64,000 nt of DNA from an uncultured Selenomonadales bacterium (lineage in GTDB: Bacteria; Bacillota; Negativicutes; Acidaminococcales; Acidaminococcaceae): positions 1 through 64,000 of the forward strand of contig ONAV01000004.1 of the NCBI GenBank assembly GCA_900315925.1. Direction: 5' to 3'. Shown in pieces: positions 17,217 to 26,910 of this stretch. The number at the start of each line of letters is the position of its first letter. The first letter of the stretch is position 1. The notes below the pieces were generated by a model. That model was not told where the DNA came from. It was given only the letters and a program-made list of their open reading frames with translations, and searched no databases. Both the position numbers and the translations under genes were made by a program.

Positions 17217-17239
17217 CTTTATTTGCCTGTAACCGGGCG

Positions 17240-18889
<1,650 letters not shown>

Positions 18890-18936
18890 TCATTACGTTT
18901 GTTTCGCAAACTGTTTAAACAGTTTCTGATCAAAAA

Positions 18937-19242
18937 TTATTTTTTCTTTTTGGTGTCCGGTTCCACAACAGCCAGAATATCCCGCTCTGCCAGGATCAAC
19001 AGTTCTTCACCGTTGTACTTGACCTGAGTGCCGCAGTACTTTGCAAACACTACGGAGTCGCCAACTTTTACGTCAACAGGAACCCGTTTGCCATCAACGA
19101 TGGCACCGTTACCTACTGCCAGAACCGTACCCTGCATGGGTTTTTCCTTGGAAGCCGTATCCGGAATGAAAATACCGCTTTTGGTCTTTTCTTCCACTGC
19201 GTCTGCTTTAACAACTACATTTGCGCCTAATGGTCTTAACAT
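18937..19242 (-). CDS. groS: Co-chaperonin GroES (10 kDa)
   Basis: This is the lid of the GroEL chamber. The start is the ATG at 19242 (MLRPLGANVVVKADAVEEKT), with AAAGGGGA upstream; a longer frame to 19281 lacks a ribosome site. It is 101 residues, slightly longer than usual because of a C-terminal PDTKKKK. The mobile loop region SGIFIPDTASKEKP is present. It is controlled by the CIRCE element and promoter upstream. Confidence 0.97.
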   Translation of the reverse strand: MLRPLGANVVVKADAVEEKTKSGIFIPDTASKEKPMQGTVLAVGNGAIVDGKRVPVDVKVGDSVVFAKYCGTQVKYNGEELLILAERDILAVVEPDTKKKK

Positions 19243-19375
19243 TACTATGTCCCCTTTCTTGTTTGTGAAGCCGCACTCCATGATTTTGCGACTTCAAATC
19301 TTTGTGAGAGTTTACAGCAGGCAGCGTTCCTTTAATTCGCCGTCTGCTAACATTTAAAACAGTTTTGCGGAATCA

Positions 19376-19402
19376 TTAGCACTCAAAAACCGTGAGTGCC
19401 AA
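19376..19402. promoter_or_regulatory. CIRCE operator of groES-groEL
   Basis: TTAGCACTC, nine bases, GAGTGCCAA matches the CIRCE consensus (second arm GAGTGCTAA) with one mismatch. HrcA represses at this site and is inactivated by heat stress. It lies 134 bp before the groES start and 12 bp after the -10 box. Confidence 0.95.
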
Positions 19403-19414
19403 CTTCCAATACTT

Positions 19415-19442
19415 ATTATAGCCATATCGAAAAAAAATGCAA
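19415..19442 (-). promoter_or_regulatory. groES-groEL promoter
   Basis: On the minus strand a -10 TATAAT (19415-19420) and a weaker -35 TTGCAT (19437-19442) are 16 bp apart, directly upstream of the CIRCE. Confidence 0.7.
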
Positions 19443-19536
19443 TAGTCAAAATGACAAATCTTGTTTATTTTACAATTTTTTCATAGTTTTTTTGAAAAAC
19501 GAAGGTAAATTTGGCAAAAATCATGTTGAAAATACA

Positions 19537-19601
19537 AAAATCACAGGTAATTTTTGCATTTTTACCTGTGATTTTCAAAAAATCGTGTTTTTCGATTTTT
19601 T
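19537..19601 (-). terminator. Two hairpins ending the tsaE-tsaB-tsaD transcript
   Basis: Reading on the minus strand, a hairpin of AAAAAATCG arms (19577-19585 with 19593-19601) is followed by a 14-bp stem, AAAATCACAGGTAA (19537-19550) with its complement (19562-19575), and then a T-rich tract. They lie about 100 bp after the tsaD stop. The rest of 19443-19702 is AT-rich and I see no gene in it. Confidence 0.7.
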
Positions 19602-19702
19602 GCTTCTGACTTTTTGACTTTATCGTATTCCACACCATTCGTTTTGAAGCATTGATGTAAGCATGCAGTTCTGTCAACGCCCGGAAAGTGTCAAAATTTT
19701 CC

Positions 19703-20719
19703 TTATCCCAGTTTCAGCGCCGGCACCGCATTCAGGTCCCAGGGGCTGACTACTCCTGCCTGATACATATAATACCCCCGGCAGGCAATCATCACCGCGT
19801 TATCGGTACACAGAATCTTGGTAGGATGCACCAGACGGGCACCTGTCTTTTTGGCAGCCGCCGCCAACTTATGCTGCAGGGTCTTATTGGCTGATACCCC
19901 GCCGGCCAACACGATTTCTTTCAAACCCGTAGCCTTAATAGCCAGCACACTTTTCTGCACCAGCACATCTGTCACCGCTTCCTGGAACGAGGCGGCCACA
20001 TCAGCCCGGTTCACCGGGCGCCGGGCCTGCTCTTCATTGTGCAGGTAGTTAATGACGGAGGATTTCATGCCGCTGAAGCTGAACTGGAAGGGATCGTCCA
20101 GCATGGCACGGGGAAAATCAATGGCTTTGGGATTTCCTTCCAGCGCCAGCTTTTCGATTTCCGGACCGCCGGGATAGGGTAATCCCATGACCCGCGCGAT
20201 TTTATCAAATGCTTCTCCCGCCGCGTCGTCCCGGGTCTGCCCCAGCATCTCAAAACTGTTGTAGCCCGTCACCTTCAGCAGGGCCGTGTGCCCGCCGGAC
20301 ACCACCAGCGCCAGGAACGGCGGCTCCAGATTTTTGTCATTGATAAAGTTGGCGAACACATGACCTTCCAGATGGTTGACCCCCAGCAGCGGCTTGCCCG
20401 TAGCCCAGGCCAGGGCCTTTGCAGCAGACAGCCCCACCAGCAGCGCGCCTACCAGACCGGGGCCGTACGTAACAGCCACCCCGTCAATCCGGTCCAGCGT
20501 CACCTTGGCATCTTCCAGGGCCGCGTCAATGACCGGCATGATGTGTTCAATATGTTTGCGGGACGCAATCTCCGGCACCACGCCCCCGTATTTCCGGTGA
20601 ATGGAAATCTGGGAGGAAATGATATTGCTCAGCACGTCCCGTCCGTTTTTAACTACAGAAGCAGCCGTTTCGTCACAGCTGCTTTCAATTCCCAGAATGT
20701 AAATGTCTTTTTGTTCCAT
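19703..20719 (-). CDS. tsaD: tRNA N6-threonylcarbamoyladenosine synthase subunit TsaD
   Basis: TsaD transfers the threonylcarbamoyl group to A37 of ANN-reading tRNAs, together with TsaB and TsaE. The 338-residue protein starts at the ATG at 20719 (MEQKDIYILGIESSCDETA), with AAAGGATT upstream. The metal-binding HxxxH is in SRKHIEHIMP, and ASKHA-fold glycine motifs appear in VSGGHTALL and LAGGVSANKTL. It is the last gene of the tsaE-tsaB-rimI-tsaD cluster and begins 11 bp after the end of the broken rimI. Confidence 0.97.
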   Translation of the reverse strand: MEQKDIYILGIESSCDETAASVVKNGRDVLSNIISSQISIHRKYGGVVPEIASRKHIEHIMPVIDAALEDAKVTLDRIDGVAVTYGPGLVGALLVGLSAAKALAWATGKPLLGVNHLEGHVFANFINDKNLEPPFLALVVSGGHTALLKVTGYNSFEMLGQTRDDAAGEAFDKIARVMGLPYPGGPEIEKLALEGNPKAIDFPRAMLDDPFQFSFSGMKSSVINYLHNEEQARRPVNRADVAASFQEAVTDVLVQKSVLAIKATGLKEIVLAGGVSANKTLQHKLAAAAKKTGARLVHPTKILCTDNAVMIACRGYYMYQAGVVSPWDLNAVPALKLG

Positions 20720-20729
20720 AATAATCCTT

Positions 20730-21180
20730 TTACCGGTACAGCCACATGATGACCGCGCCCTCATGGGTATCCTCATAATAATCCGGCCGCACGCCTTTGG
20801 ATACGAAACCGCAGCGTTCATACACAGTTTGTGCCGCTATATTACTCCGCCCCGGCGTCCCAGGCTTTATGTATCAGTTCCGTTGTCAGCAAAAGACCCA
20901 GGCCCTGATTACGCATTGTCTTTTTCACTGCCACCCGCATGACCTGCGCTTCTCCGGCCACATTCCAGATACCGGCATACCCAGCAATTTGGTTTCCCAG
21001 TTCCGCTACGATCCAGACAGCAATCCTGTTCTGCAATTCCCTCTGCCAGGTGTCCCGGCTCCAGGGATCGAAGAACGCTTCCCCGTCCAGTTCCATCACA
21101 GCCGGCAGATCCTTTTCTTCACATAACCGGAATACGGGCCATATCTTTTTTTCTATAGTATTACAACTCGTACTGACCAT
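20730..21180 (-). pseudogene. rimI: rimI, N-alpha-acetyltransferase of ribosomal protein S18, broken by an internal deletion
   Basis: The first frame (20842-21180) codes a GNAT domain, PVFRLCEEKDLPAVMELD through QVMRVAVKKTMRNQGLG to AWDAGAE, and then stops. The remainder of RimI continues in another frame: IAAQTVYERCGF, VRPDYYEDTHEGA and VIMWLYR, ending at 20730. The missing piece is the beta strand usually reading like TLEVRVSN, which lies beside the acetyl-CoA site. By comparison with normal RimI about 26 bases are lost at 20841-20845, shifting the frame. The gene sits in its usual place between tsaB and tsaD. The protein should be inactive unless the deletion is a sequencing error. Confidence 0.85.
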
Positions 21181-21193
21181 TTTTGAAATTGCA

Positions 21194-21886
21194 TTATCCC
21201 TGCGGATGCCGTTTCTCCCATAATTCTTCTGCTTCCGATTTCCGGATGTAATAGGGGCGCAGAGTAAAAACGTCTTCCCCTGTCAGCACTTTCCTGCCTT
21301 CCGTCGCCAGCGCCACAGAAGAGGCTTTGGGCAGCCGCACCTGTTCCGGAGCTGCCAGAATGCCATCCGGCAGATCCTGCTTCAGCAGCCTTTCACATTC
21401 TCCCATAAGAAGCACCGGTTTGCCGCATCTCTGCAGCTGCTGCAGCAAGGTTTCCCTGTCCGCCATCTCTACCGACTGCAGTTCTTTCAGTTCTCCATTG
21501 ACCCATTCATACAACGCAGTATAATAATTCCCTTTTTGGGCATCCAGCACCGGCGCCAGCACCACACCGGCCAAAGGAATATTATAGGCCATAGCCTGCA
21601 ACGTATTGACACCACAGATACCACACTGCCAGGCATAGGCCATCGCTTCCGCCGCTGCCAGCCCGATACGCAGTCCCGTAAAAGAACCGGGCCCGATGCT
21701 GACAGCAATCCGATCAATTTCTTCTTTTTTTATCCCTGTACGGGCAAACATCTGGTCCAGTTGGGGCATCAGCCCTTCCGAATGGGTCAGGCCTACGGAA
21801 ATATCATATTCCGCCAGCACATGCCCGTCCTTTACCAGTCCCACCGTACATACGCCCGTCGCCGTATCAAGCGCCAGCGTTAACAT
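21194..21886 (-). CDS. tsaB: tRNA threonylcarbamoyladenosine biosynthesis protein TsaB
   Basis: TsaB is the inactive ASKHA-fold partner that dimerises with TsaD and recruits TsaE. The 230-residue protein starts MLTLALDTATGVCTVGLV and carries the conserved SIGPGSFTGLRIGLAAA (near residue 64). It overlaps tsaE by 20 bp, so the two are coupled. Confidence 0.95.
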   Translation of the reverse strand: MLTLALDTATGVCTVGLVKDGHVLAEYDISVGLTHSEGLMPQLDQMFARTGIKKEEIDRIAVSIGPGSFTGLRIGLAAAEAMAYAWQCGICGVNTLQAMAYNIPLAGVVLAPVLDAQKGNYYTALYEWVNGELKELQSVEMADRETLLQQLQRCGKPVLLMGECERLLKQDLPDGILAAPEQVRLPKASSVALATEGRKVLTGEDVFTLRPYYIRKSEAEELWEKRHPQG

Positions 21887-22466
21887 GCCGCAACACTTCC
21901 TTGCTTATGGCTTCGTACCGGAGGCCAAAGGGGATCAGCTCCACCACGCGCCCTTCCGGCACAATCGTCAGATTCACCTGCAAATACTCCGGGGGCAGTT
22001 CCGACTGGAACAAATCACCCCATTCAATCAAAGAGACACCTTCGCCGCCCACATATTCATAGAAACCGATATCGTTCAGTTCTTCCGGAGAATCCAGCCG
22101 GTACAGATCAAAGTGGCGCACTTCCATAACCTTTCCATTATATATGTTCATCAGGGCAAAGGTCGGACTCACTACTTCTTCTTCCTCCACGCCCAGGGAC
22201 CTGCAGACCCCCTTGCTCATCAGGGTCTTGCCGGCGCCCAGGTCACCGCTGAGGCAATATACGTCTCCGTCGGCAGCCAGCGTTCCCAGCAGTCTGCCAA
22301 AATGCTCTGTCGCGTTCTCATCAGCCAGAAAAAAGCGGGGACTGCGATTCCCGGACTCCTTCTGCCAGATTATGCCGGTCAAAACCGGCCGGGTTTCGGG
22401 TACAGGCCCTGCATTGTCAGAAGTCGTTTCAGTCTGATGTTGCTTTTTACGCGAGTGAGTATCCAT
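21867..22466 (-). CDS. tsaE: tRNA threonylcarbamoyladenosine biosynthesis ATPase TsaE
   Basis: TsaE hydrolyses ATP to reset the TsaBD complex. The Walker A is GDLGAGKT (near residue 75), followed by SPTFALMNIY and FDLYRL, all diagnostic. The protein has 199 residues, longer than the usual ~150, because of a polar 45-residue N-terminal extension rich in Gln, Thr and Lys. GGAG lies upstream of the ATG at 22466, and I see no better internal start. Confidence 0.95.
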   Translation of the reverse strand: MDTHSRKKQHQTETTSDNAGPVPETRPVLTGIIWQKESGNRSPRFFLADENATEHFGRLLGTLAADGDVYCLSGDLGAGKTLMSKGVCRSLGVEEEEVVSPTFALMNIYNGKVMEVRHFDLYRLDSPEELNDIGFYEYVGGEGVSLIEWGDLFQSELPPEYLQVNLTIVPEGRVVELIPFGLRYEAISKEVLRHVNAGA

Positions 22467-22481
22467 AAATCATTTTTCTCC

Positions 22482-23084
22482 TTACTTTTTCTCTTCTTTC
22501 TTCTTATCCGGTTTTTTCAGTACGTCCGGATTCCGTGTCAGAGGATCCAGCAGATCCATATGCCCGCTGATGGTGTCGATGTCCTTGCCGTCTACCAGAA
22601 ACTTAACTTTTTTAATTTCCGGGAATTCCGTCAAAGTGCAGACCACGGCGTTGACCATCATCCGTTCCGTAAAGGAGCCCTGCCCCCGGGACGCAAAATT
22701 CTGGTTGAAATCAACCGTTGCCGTATCCCCGCTGACCTTCACACTGTGCACATCCGTCCCCGGCGGAAACAGGTTCATCAACTGCTTGGAAACCGGGTCC
22801 GTATGGATCAGGGCATCCAGCGCCGCTTCTTCTCTTGATTTTTTTCCCGCAGCAAAGCGTACCTTCTCCGGAATCAGGATCTCTTCCCCGTTCTTTTGTA
22901 CACGGTACACCACAAACTCTTTCGTCAGAGGATTCGGGTCTTTTACTACGGTCGTGATGGGATTCTGCTGTCCCGTCACATCTTTCACGTCACCTTTTTT
23001 GCCGGTAATCTTCTCCGTTGGTTCACATCCCGTCACTGTCAACAACAGGACAAGCATCAGCAACATGCTTATTTTTTTCAACAT
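22482..23084 (-). CDS. GerMN-domain lipoprotein
   Basis: This 200-residue protein has a lipoprotein signal (LTVTGC, lipidated Cys at residue 20). A GerMN domain follows, with PEKVRFAAGKKSREEAALDAL and a conserved VDFNQNF strand; the end is Lys/Glu rich. GerMN proteins act at the envelope, often near peptidoglycan enzymes, which fits the amidase immediately upstream. The start has AGGAGG upstream. Its exact role is unknown. Confidence 0.85.
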   Translation of the reverse strand: MLKKISMLLMLVLLLTVTGCEPTEKITGKKGDVKDVTGQQNPITTVVKDPNPLTKEFVVYRVQKNGEEILIPEKVRFAAGKKSREEAALDALIHTDPVSKQLMNLFPPGTDVHSVKVSGDTATVDFNQNFASRGQGSFTERMMVNAVVCTLTEFPEIKKVKFLVDGKDIDTISGHMDLLDPLTRNPDVLKKPDKKKEEKK

Positions 23085-23103
23085 GATTACGCGCCTCCTG
23101 TCC

Positions 23104-24201
23104 TCAACCGCCGAAATACTCTTTCAATCCTTCAAACACAGCTTTGGCAATGGTCTTCTGGAACCAGGCGCTGCTGATCAGCTGCTCTTCCCGGTAATTG
23201 CTGAGGAAGCCTACCTCCAGCAACACTGCCGGAATATAGGAGCGCTTGATTACATAGAAATTAGCCTGCTGGGTTCCCATATTCCGGAGTTTGGACGCTG
23301 CCGCCATCTTTTTCTGAATGGCACTGCCCAACTTGTAATCGTAACCGGACTTAGGGTAATAATAGGTAGCAATACCGCCGATATTGCGGTTGTTATTGGC
23401 ATTGTGATGAATGCTGACAAAAGCGTCCGCCCGGTTCCGGGTGCTCACATCCACCCGGGCCTGCAGTTCGTTTCTGGCCGAAGCAAATCTTCCGTACACA
23501 TCTTTATCCGTAGTACGGGTCATGGACACCAGGGCGCCGGCCGATGTCAGGTAGTTCTTCAGGTAGTTGGCAATCAGCAGCGTGGAAGTCTTTTCCTTGT
23601 TGCCTTTAGGACCGATAGCGCCGGGGTCTGAACCGCCGTGACCGGGGTCGATGGTGATGCGTTTCCCTTTCAGTCCGCCGGTGGTAGCAAAGTTGACGCG
23701 GTTACCTACCGGGGTGGACGGTCCCTGGGAGGGACGAACCGCTGGACGGCGCACCGAAGTAGCCCCATATTTCATGGAAGCATTATTAACCTTGTTTGTA
23801 GAAACATCTACCACTAAGCGGGGAGGCCGGCCTGTAGAGGCATCTTTTTTCAGAATAAAGCTCTTCACGTCCGAACGTTCTACCTTTTTTGTCATAGGCA
23901 CACGGACCACGACACCGTTCTGTTCCCGGTCCACACTAAAGCTTTTCGCCAGATCACTTTTAATCGAGCCGCGGCGGACCACCTTGGGTCCCAGTCCGCC
24001 GGTGACTTTGATCTGCAGTTCTCTGTCATTGGCAATCTTAATATTGTACTGCGTGTTTTCCGACAGGTCCACTACCATACGGAGTACATTATATTTATCC
24101 ACGCCCCAGTTAACATCGGTTACCATGGCTGCCGCGGAAGCAGTACAGGTTACCAGCAGGCAGACAGCCCAAACCAGAAACGCTAAAAATTTCCTACGCA
24201 A
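23104..24201 (-). CDS. N-acetylmuramoyl-L-alanine amidase with AMIN domain
   Basis: This enzyme cuts the bond between muramic acid and the stem peptide. I place the start at the TTG at 24201, which follows AAAGGAGG by seven or eight bases and gives a clean signal peptide (RRKFLAFLVWAVCLL to ASAAA); an ATG at 24234 lacks a site. The protein is 365 residues. An AMIN domain (about 30-145) binds the wall, a Pro/Ser/Gly linker follows, and the amidase_3 domain shows the zinc ligands in IDPGHGGSDPGA, a His in SIHHNAN and Glu in LLEVGFLSN. It is periplasmic. Confidence 0.92.
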   Translation of the reverse strand: MRRKFLAFLVWAVCLLVTCTASAAAMVTDVNWGVDKYNVLRMVVDLSENTQYNIKIANDRELQIKVTGGLGPKVVRRGSIKSDLAKSFSVDREQNGVVVRVPMTKKVERSDVKSFILKKDASTGRPPRLVVDVSTNKVNNASMKYGATSVRRPAVRPSQGPSTPVGNRVNFATTGGLKGKRITIDPGHGGSDPGAIGPKGNKEKTSTLLIANYLKNYLTSAGALVSMTRTTDKDVYGRFASARNELQARVDVSTRNRADAFVSIHHNANNNRNIGGIATYYYPKSGYDYKLGSAIQKKMAAASKLRNMGTQQANFYVIKRSYIPAVLLEVGFLSNYREEQLISSAWFQKTIAKAVFEGLKEYFGG

Positions 24202-24317
24202 ACCGGTACCTCCTTTACGTATGTTCCAATACATGTCAAATGCTATAACGATTTATTTTAGCATAAAATATATTTATGTGCAAACTGTTTTCCTAATTAA
24301 TATATCTGAAGACTGCT

Positions 24318-24555
24318 GTAAGAAAAAGATTTCGCAAAACCGTCAATAATTGCTATTCCATGGACTCATTCGCCTGTGGCTTCGAAACTCGAAGTCGTGT
24401 TGACGGGGCAACCCGCCTCCCACTCCTCTGTGTGCCGCGCATCGCTCCGCTCAGCGTGGCTTCCCTCGTCGACTGGGACCCTTCCGGGTTGCCCCGCCAA
24501 CACTCAACTATACACTGCAATCGTTGCCGATGTTTTGCTCAAATCTTTTTCTTAC
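24318..24555. repeat. Palindromic repeat family 1, copy B (long form)
   Basis: The ends are 15-bp perfect inverted repeats, GTAAGAAAAAGATTT and its complement. Between the common arms it carries an extra palindromic insert bounded by GGGGCAACCCG and CGGGTTGCCCC, related to the element at 31855. It ends 20 bp beyond the nnrDE stop. Bases 24202-24317 hold only the amidase leader, where I see no strong promoter. Confidence 0.9.
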
Positions 24556-24574
24556 ATTATTTCAAATCATTTTC

Positions 24575-26134
24575 TCAGAGTTTCCGCGCTTCAGGTAATT
24601 TCAGTAGCAATTCGGAAGCTGCCATGCCCACGCTGCCTCCGGCAGCCAGTTCGCCGGCCATGCCGTGGAGGTAAACTCCGGCCACTGCCGCGTCAGCTAC
24701 AGTAAGCCCCTGTCCGATCAGGGCAGCAATCAGGCCGGTCAGCACGTCGCCGCTGCCGCCGGTAGCCATGGCCGGTGTACCGGTGGTATTCAGATACACG
24801 GTTCCGTCCGGCAGGGCAACAACGGAAGGCACACCTTTCAGCACAACGACCGCCTGCCACTTCTCCGCATAAAGACGGGCCACTTCCACCCGGTTCTTTT
24901 CAATTTCTGAAATCCGTATGCCGGTAATACGCGCCATCTCCCCCGGGTGAGGAGTCAGCACTTTTTCCGCCAGCATATGGGACAGCAGTTCTGTATGATC
25001 TTTCAGCGCCGTAATGGCATCTGCGTCAATGACACAGGGTACCGACGTTGTGACCAGAATATCCCGGATCAGGTTCCCTGCTTCTTCGGAAACGCCAAAA
25101 CCGGGACCGATGGCCAGCACATCTGCTTTATCCAGTGCTTCGGTCACAACCTCCAGTGCCTCTTCCGTCACCAGCCGGTCAGCCGACACAGGCAGACCTT
25201 TCACCATCACTTCCGTCAGTTTTATCGCCAGTATTTCCCTTGTGTTTTCCGGCGTCAGCAGCGTTACCAGACCAGCCCCGCCTTTTACCGCCGCAAAGCT
25301 GCATAAGGCAGCAGCTCCAACATAACCGTAGGAGCCGGCTACCACCGCAACCCGTCCTGCACTGCCTTTATGGGCATTCTGCGGACGGTCCGGAAGCATG
25401 GTTTTTACCAGTTCTTTTTCAATCAGGATACGGTTTCCCTCTGTTTCTTTCAATAAAGAGGAGGGCATGCCGATATCCGCTACCTGAACCGTGCCTGCAT
25501 GTTCTGCTCCGGGATATAAGTACAGGCCCAGCTTCGGCAACGCCATGGTCACCGTGGCATCAGCTTTCACTGCACTGCCGTCAGCCTCTCCCGTATCCGC
25601 ATTAACACCGGTGGGAATATCCACTGCCAGAATGCTGCAGGCAGGATTCTTTTCTTTTGCTCTGTTGATACAGCCGCACAGACGAAGGAACAGCGAACGC
25701 ATCTTTCCCGAAAAGCCTGTGCCCAACAAAGCGTCAATCAGTAAATCCGCCCGGAGAGCCAGGTTTTCTATTTCCGCAAAGCGCAGATTGTCGTCTGCAT
25801 CGGTAACTTCCAGCACCGTGGCGCCACAGGCAATATAATACTGCAGTTCATCCGCAGCGCTGCCGGACAGTTCTTCTGCCGCACAGGCCAGTACCAGGGT
25901 CACCTCCGCACCCCGGTTGTGGAGCCAGCGTCCGGCGCCGCTGCCGTCGCCGCCGTTGTTTCCTTTGCCGGCAAAGATGAGGACTTTTTTATGACAGCAG
26001 GCGCCCAGCAGTTTTTCCGCCGCATCTGCTACGGCGCGGCCTGCATTTTCCATCAGCACAAGACCGGGGATCCCGATTTCTTCTTCTACGGCGCGGTCCA
26101 GGGCGCGCATTTCTTCTGCCAGTAAAATCTGCAT
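24575..26134 (-). CDS. nnrDE: Bifunctional NAD(P)HX epimerase and ADP-dependent NAD(P)HX dehydratase
   Basis: The fusion repairs hydrated NAD(P)H. The start is the ATG at 26134 (MQILLAEEMRALD) with AAGGAGG upstream, giving 519 residues. The N-terminal YjeF_N epimerase (about 1-215) has NAGRAVAD and FAGKGNNGGDG. The C-terminal dehydratase (about 235-519) has KGSAGRVAVVAGS, IGPGFG, LTPHPGEMARI and the ADP-binding ATGGSGDVLTGLIAAL. It follows acpS, the common order in Firmicutes. Confidence 0.95.
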   Translation of the reverse strand: MQILLAEEMRALDRAVEEEIGIPGLVLMENAGRAVADAAEKLLGACCHKKVLIFAGKGNNGGDGSGAGRWLHNRGAEVTLVLACAAEELSGSAADELQYYIACGATVLEVTDADDNLRFAEIENLALRADLLIDALLGTGFSGKMRSLFLRLCGCINRAKEKNPACSILAVDIPTGVNADTGEADGSAVKADATVTMALPKLGLYLYPGAEHAGTVQVADIGMPSSLLKETEGNRILIEKELVKTMLPDRPQNAHKGSAGRVAVVAGSYGYVGAAALCSFAAVKGGAGLVTLLTPENTREILAIKLTEVMVKGLPVSADRLVTEEALEVVTEALDKADVLAIGPGFGVSEEAGNLIRDILVTTSVPCVIDADAITALKDHTELLSHMLAEKVLTPHPGEMARITGIRISEIEKNRVEVARLYAEKWQAVVVLKGVPSVVALPDGTVYLNTTGTPAMATGGSGDVLTGLIAALIGQGLTVADAAVAGVYLHGMAGELAAGGSVGMAASELLLKLPEARKL

Positions 26135-26172
26135 GGGGTGGCCTCCTTCTGTCAAGGTTGATGTCCCAGACT

Positions 26173-26323
26173 GATACCGCCTTCATAGCGCTCCGCTAAC
26201 GCTTCGGGCCTAACCCGCGCCGCATTGCTATGTGTAAAGTATTGTTGCGTTTCTTGTTCAATCTTCTTTAAACAACAATTCCTCGCGCCCTCCGGGGGAC
26301 GCTTCGCTTATTCAGGCGGTATC
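26173..26323. repeat. Palindromic element of family 2 between acpS and nnrDE
   Basis: The element is bounded by exact 10-bp inverted ends, GATACCGCCT (26173-26182) and AGGCGGTATC (26314-26323). Bases 26177-26211 are identical over 35 bp to 31862-31896. It is GC-rich at both ends and AT-rich in the centre. No gene lies in it. Confidence 0.75.
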
Positions 26324-26346
26324 ATTCTTGCTCCGTATCATTCATA

Positions 26347-26715
26347 TTATTCCAACACTACCACTGCCATTGCAGTGGTAGCGGTGTGGCTTAATGTAAG
26401 GTGTATCTTTTTCACACCCATCTTTGCGATGTGGGATGCGTAGTAGCCTGTCACTTTCAGTTCGGGCTTGCCCAGGTCGTCATTGACTACATAAATTTCT
26501 GTGAGTTGTCCTTTGCCACGGAGTCCGGTGCCGATGGCTTTCAGGAAGGCTTCTTTGGCGGCGAACCTGGCTGCATAGCTTTGGGCTTTGTCGCCGTGAG
26601 AGCCGGTGCAGTAGGCAATTTCTTCCTGGGTATAAACGCGTTCTTTAAAGCCCTTGCGCGTTATGGCTTTTTCGATTCGTTCCACGTCTGCCAGGTCGCA
26701 GCCGATTCCAAGCAT
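26347..26715 (-). CDS. acpS: Holo-[acyl-carrier-protein] synthase
   Basis: AcpS transfers phosphopantetheine from CoA to the acyl carrier protein. The start is the ATG at 26715 (MLGIGCDLADVERIE) with CGGAG upstream, giving 122 residues, the usual length. The magnesium-binding Asp is in GCDLADV and the second motif is RFAAKEAFLKAIGTG. The end, HTATTAMAVVVLE, is the normal trimer strand. It precedes nnrDE with a family 2 element between. Confidence 0.96.
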   Translation of the reverse strand: MLGIGCDLADVERIEKAITRKGFKERVYTQEEIAYCTGSHGDKAQSYAARFAAKEAFLKAIGTGLRGKGQLTEIYVVNDDLGKPELKVTGYYASHIAKMGVKKIHLTLSHTATTAMAVVVLE

Positions 26716-26733
26716 CTGTTTCTCCGTTTCTGT

Positions 26734-26899
26734 CAGGAAAAGACTTCGCAAACACGGAAATGATTGCTATTTTATGGACTCATGAGCCTGTGGCTTCGAA
26801 ACTCGGGGCTACGCCCCTCAGACAGCCTCGCCACGACGGCTCATTTCGTCTCGTAAAATTACGCAATCGTTTCCTATAATTTGCTTCTTTCTTTTCCTG
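26734..26899. repeat. Palindromic repeat family 1, copy C (short form)
   Basis: It has exact 10-bp inverted ends, CAGGAAAAGA (26734-26743) and TCTTTTCCTG (26890-26899). It lies 12 bp beyond the stop of the Ala/Glu-rich protein and 18 bp upstream of the acpS start, so it may end one transcript and sit in the leader of the next. Confidence 0.88.
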
Positions 26900-26910
26900 G
26901 CAATACATGA

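Noticed and set aside
24360-24705. Open frames inside repeat copies (for example starting MDSFACGFETRS, MDSCACGFETRG)
   Set aside because: They recur only because the repeat recurs; there is no ribosome site and the reading is lost between copies.
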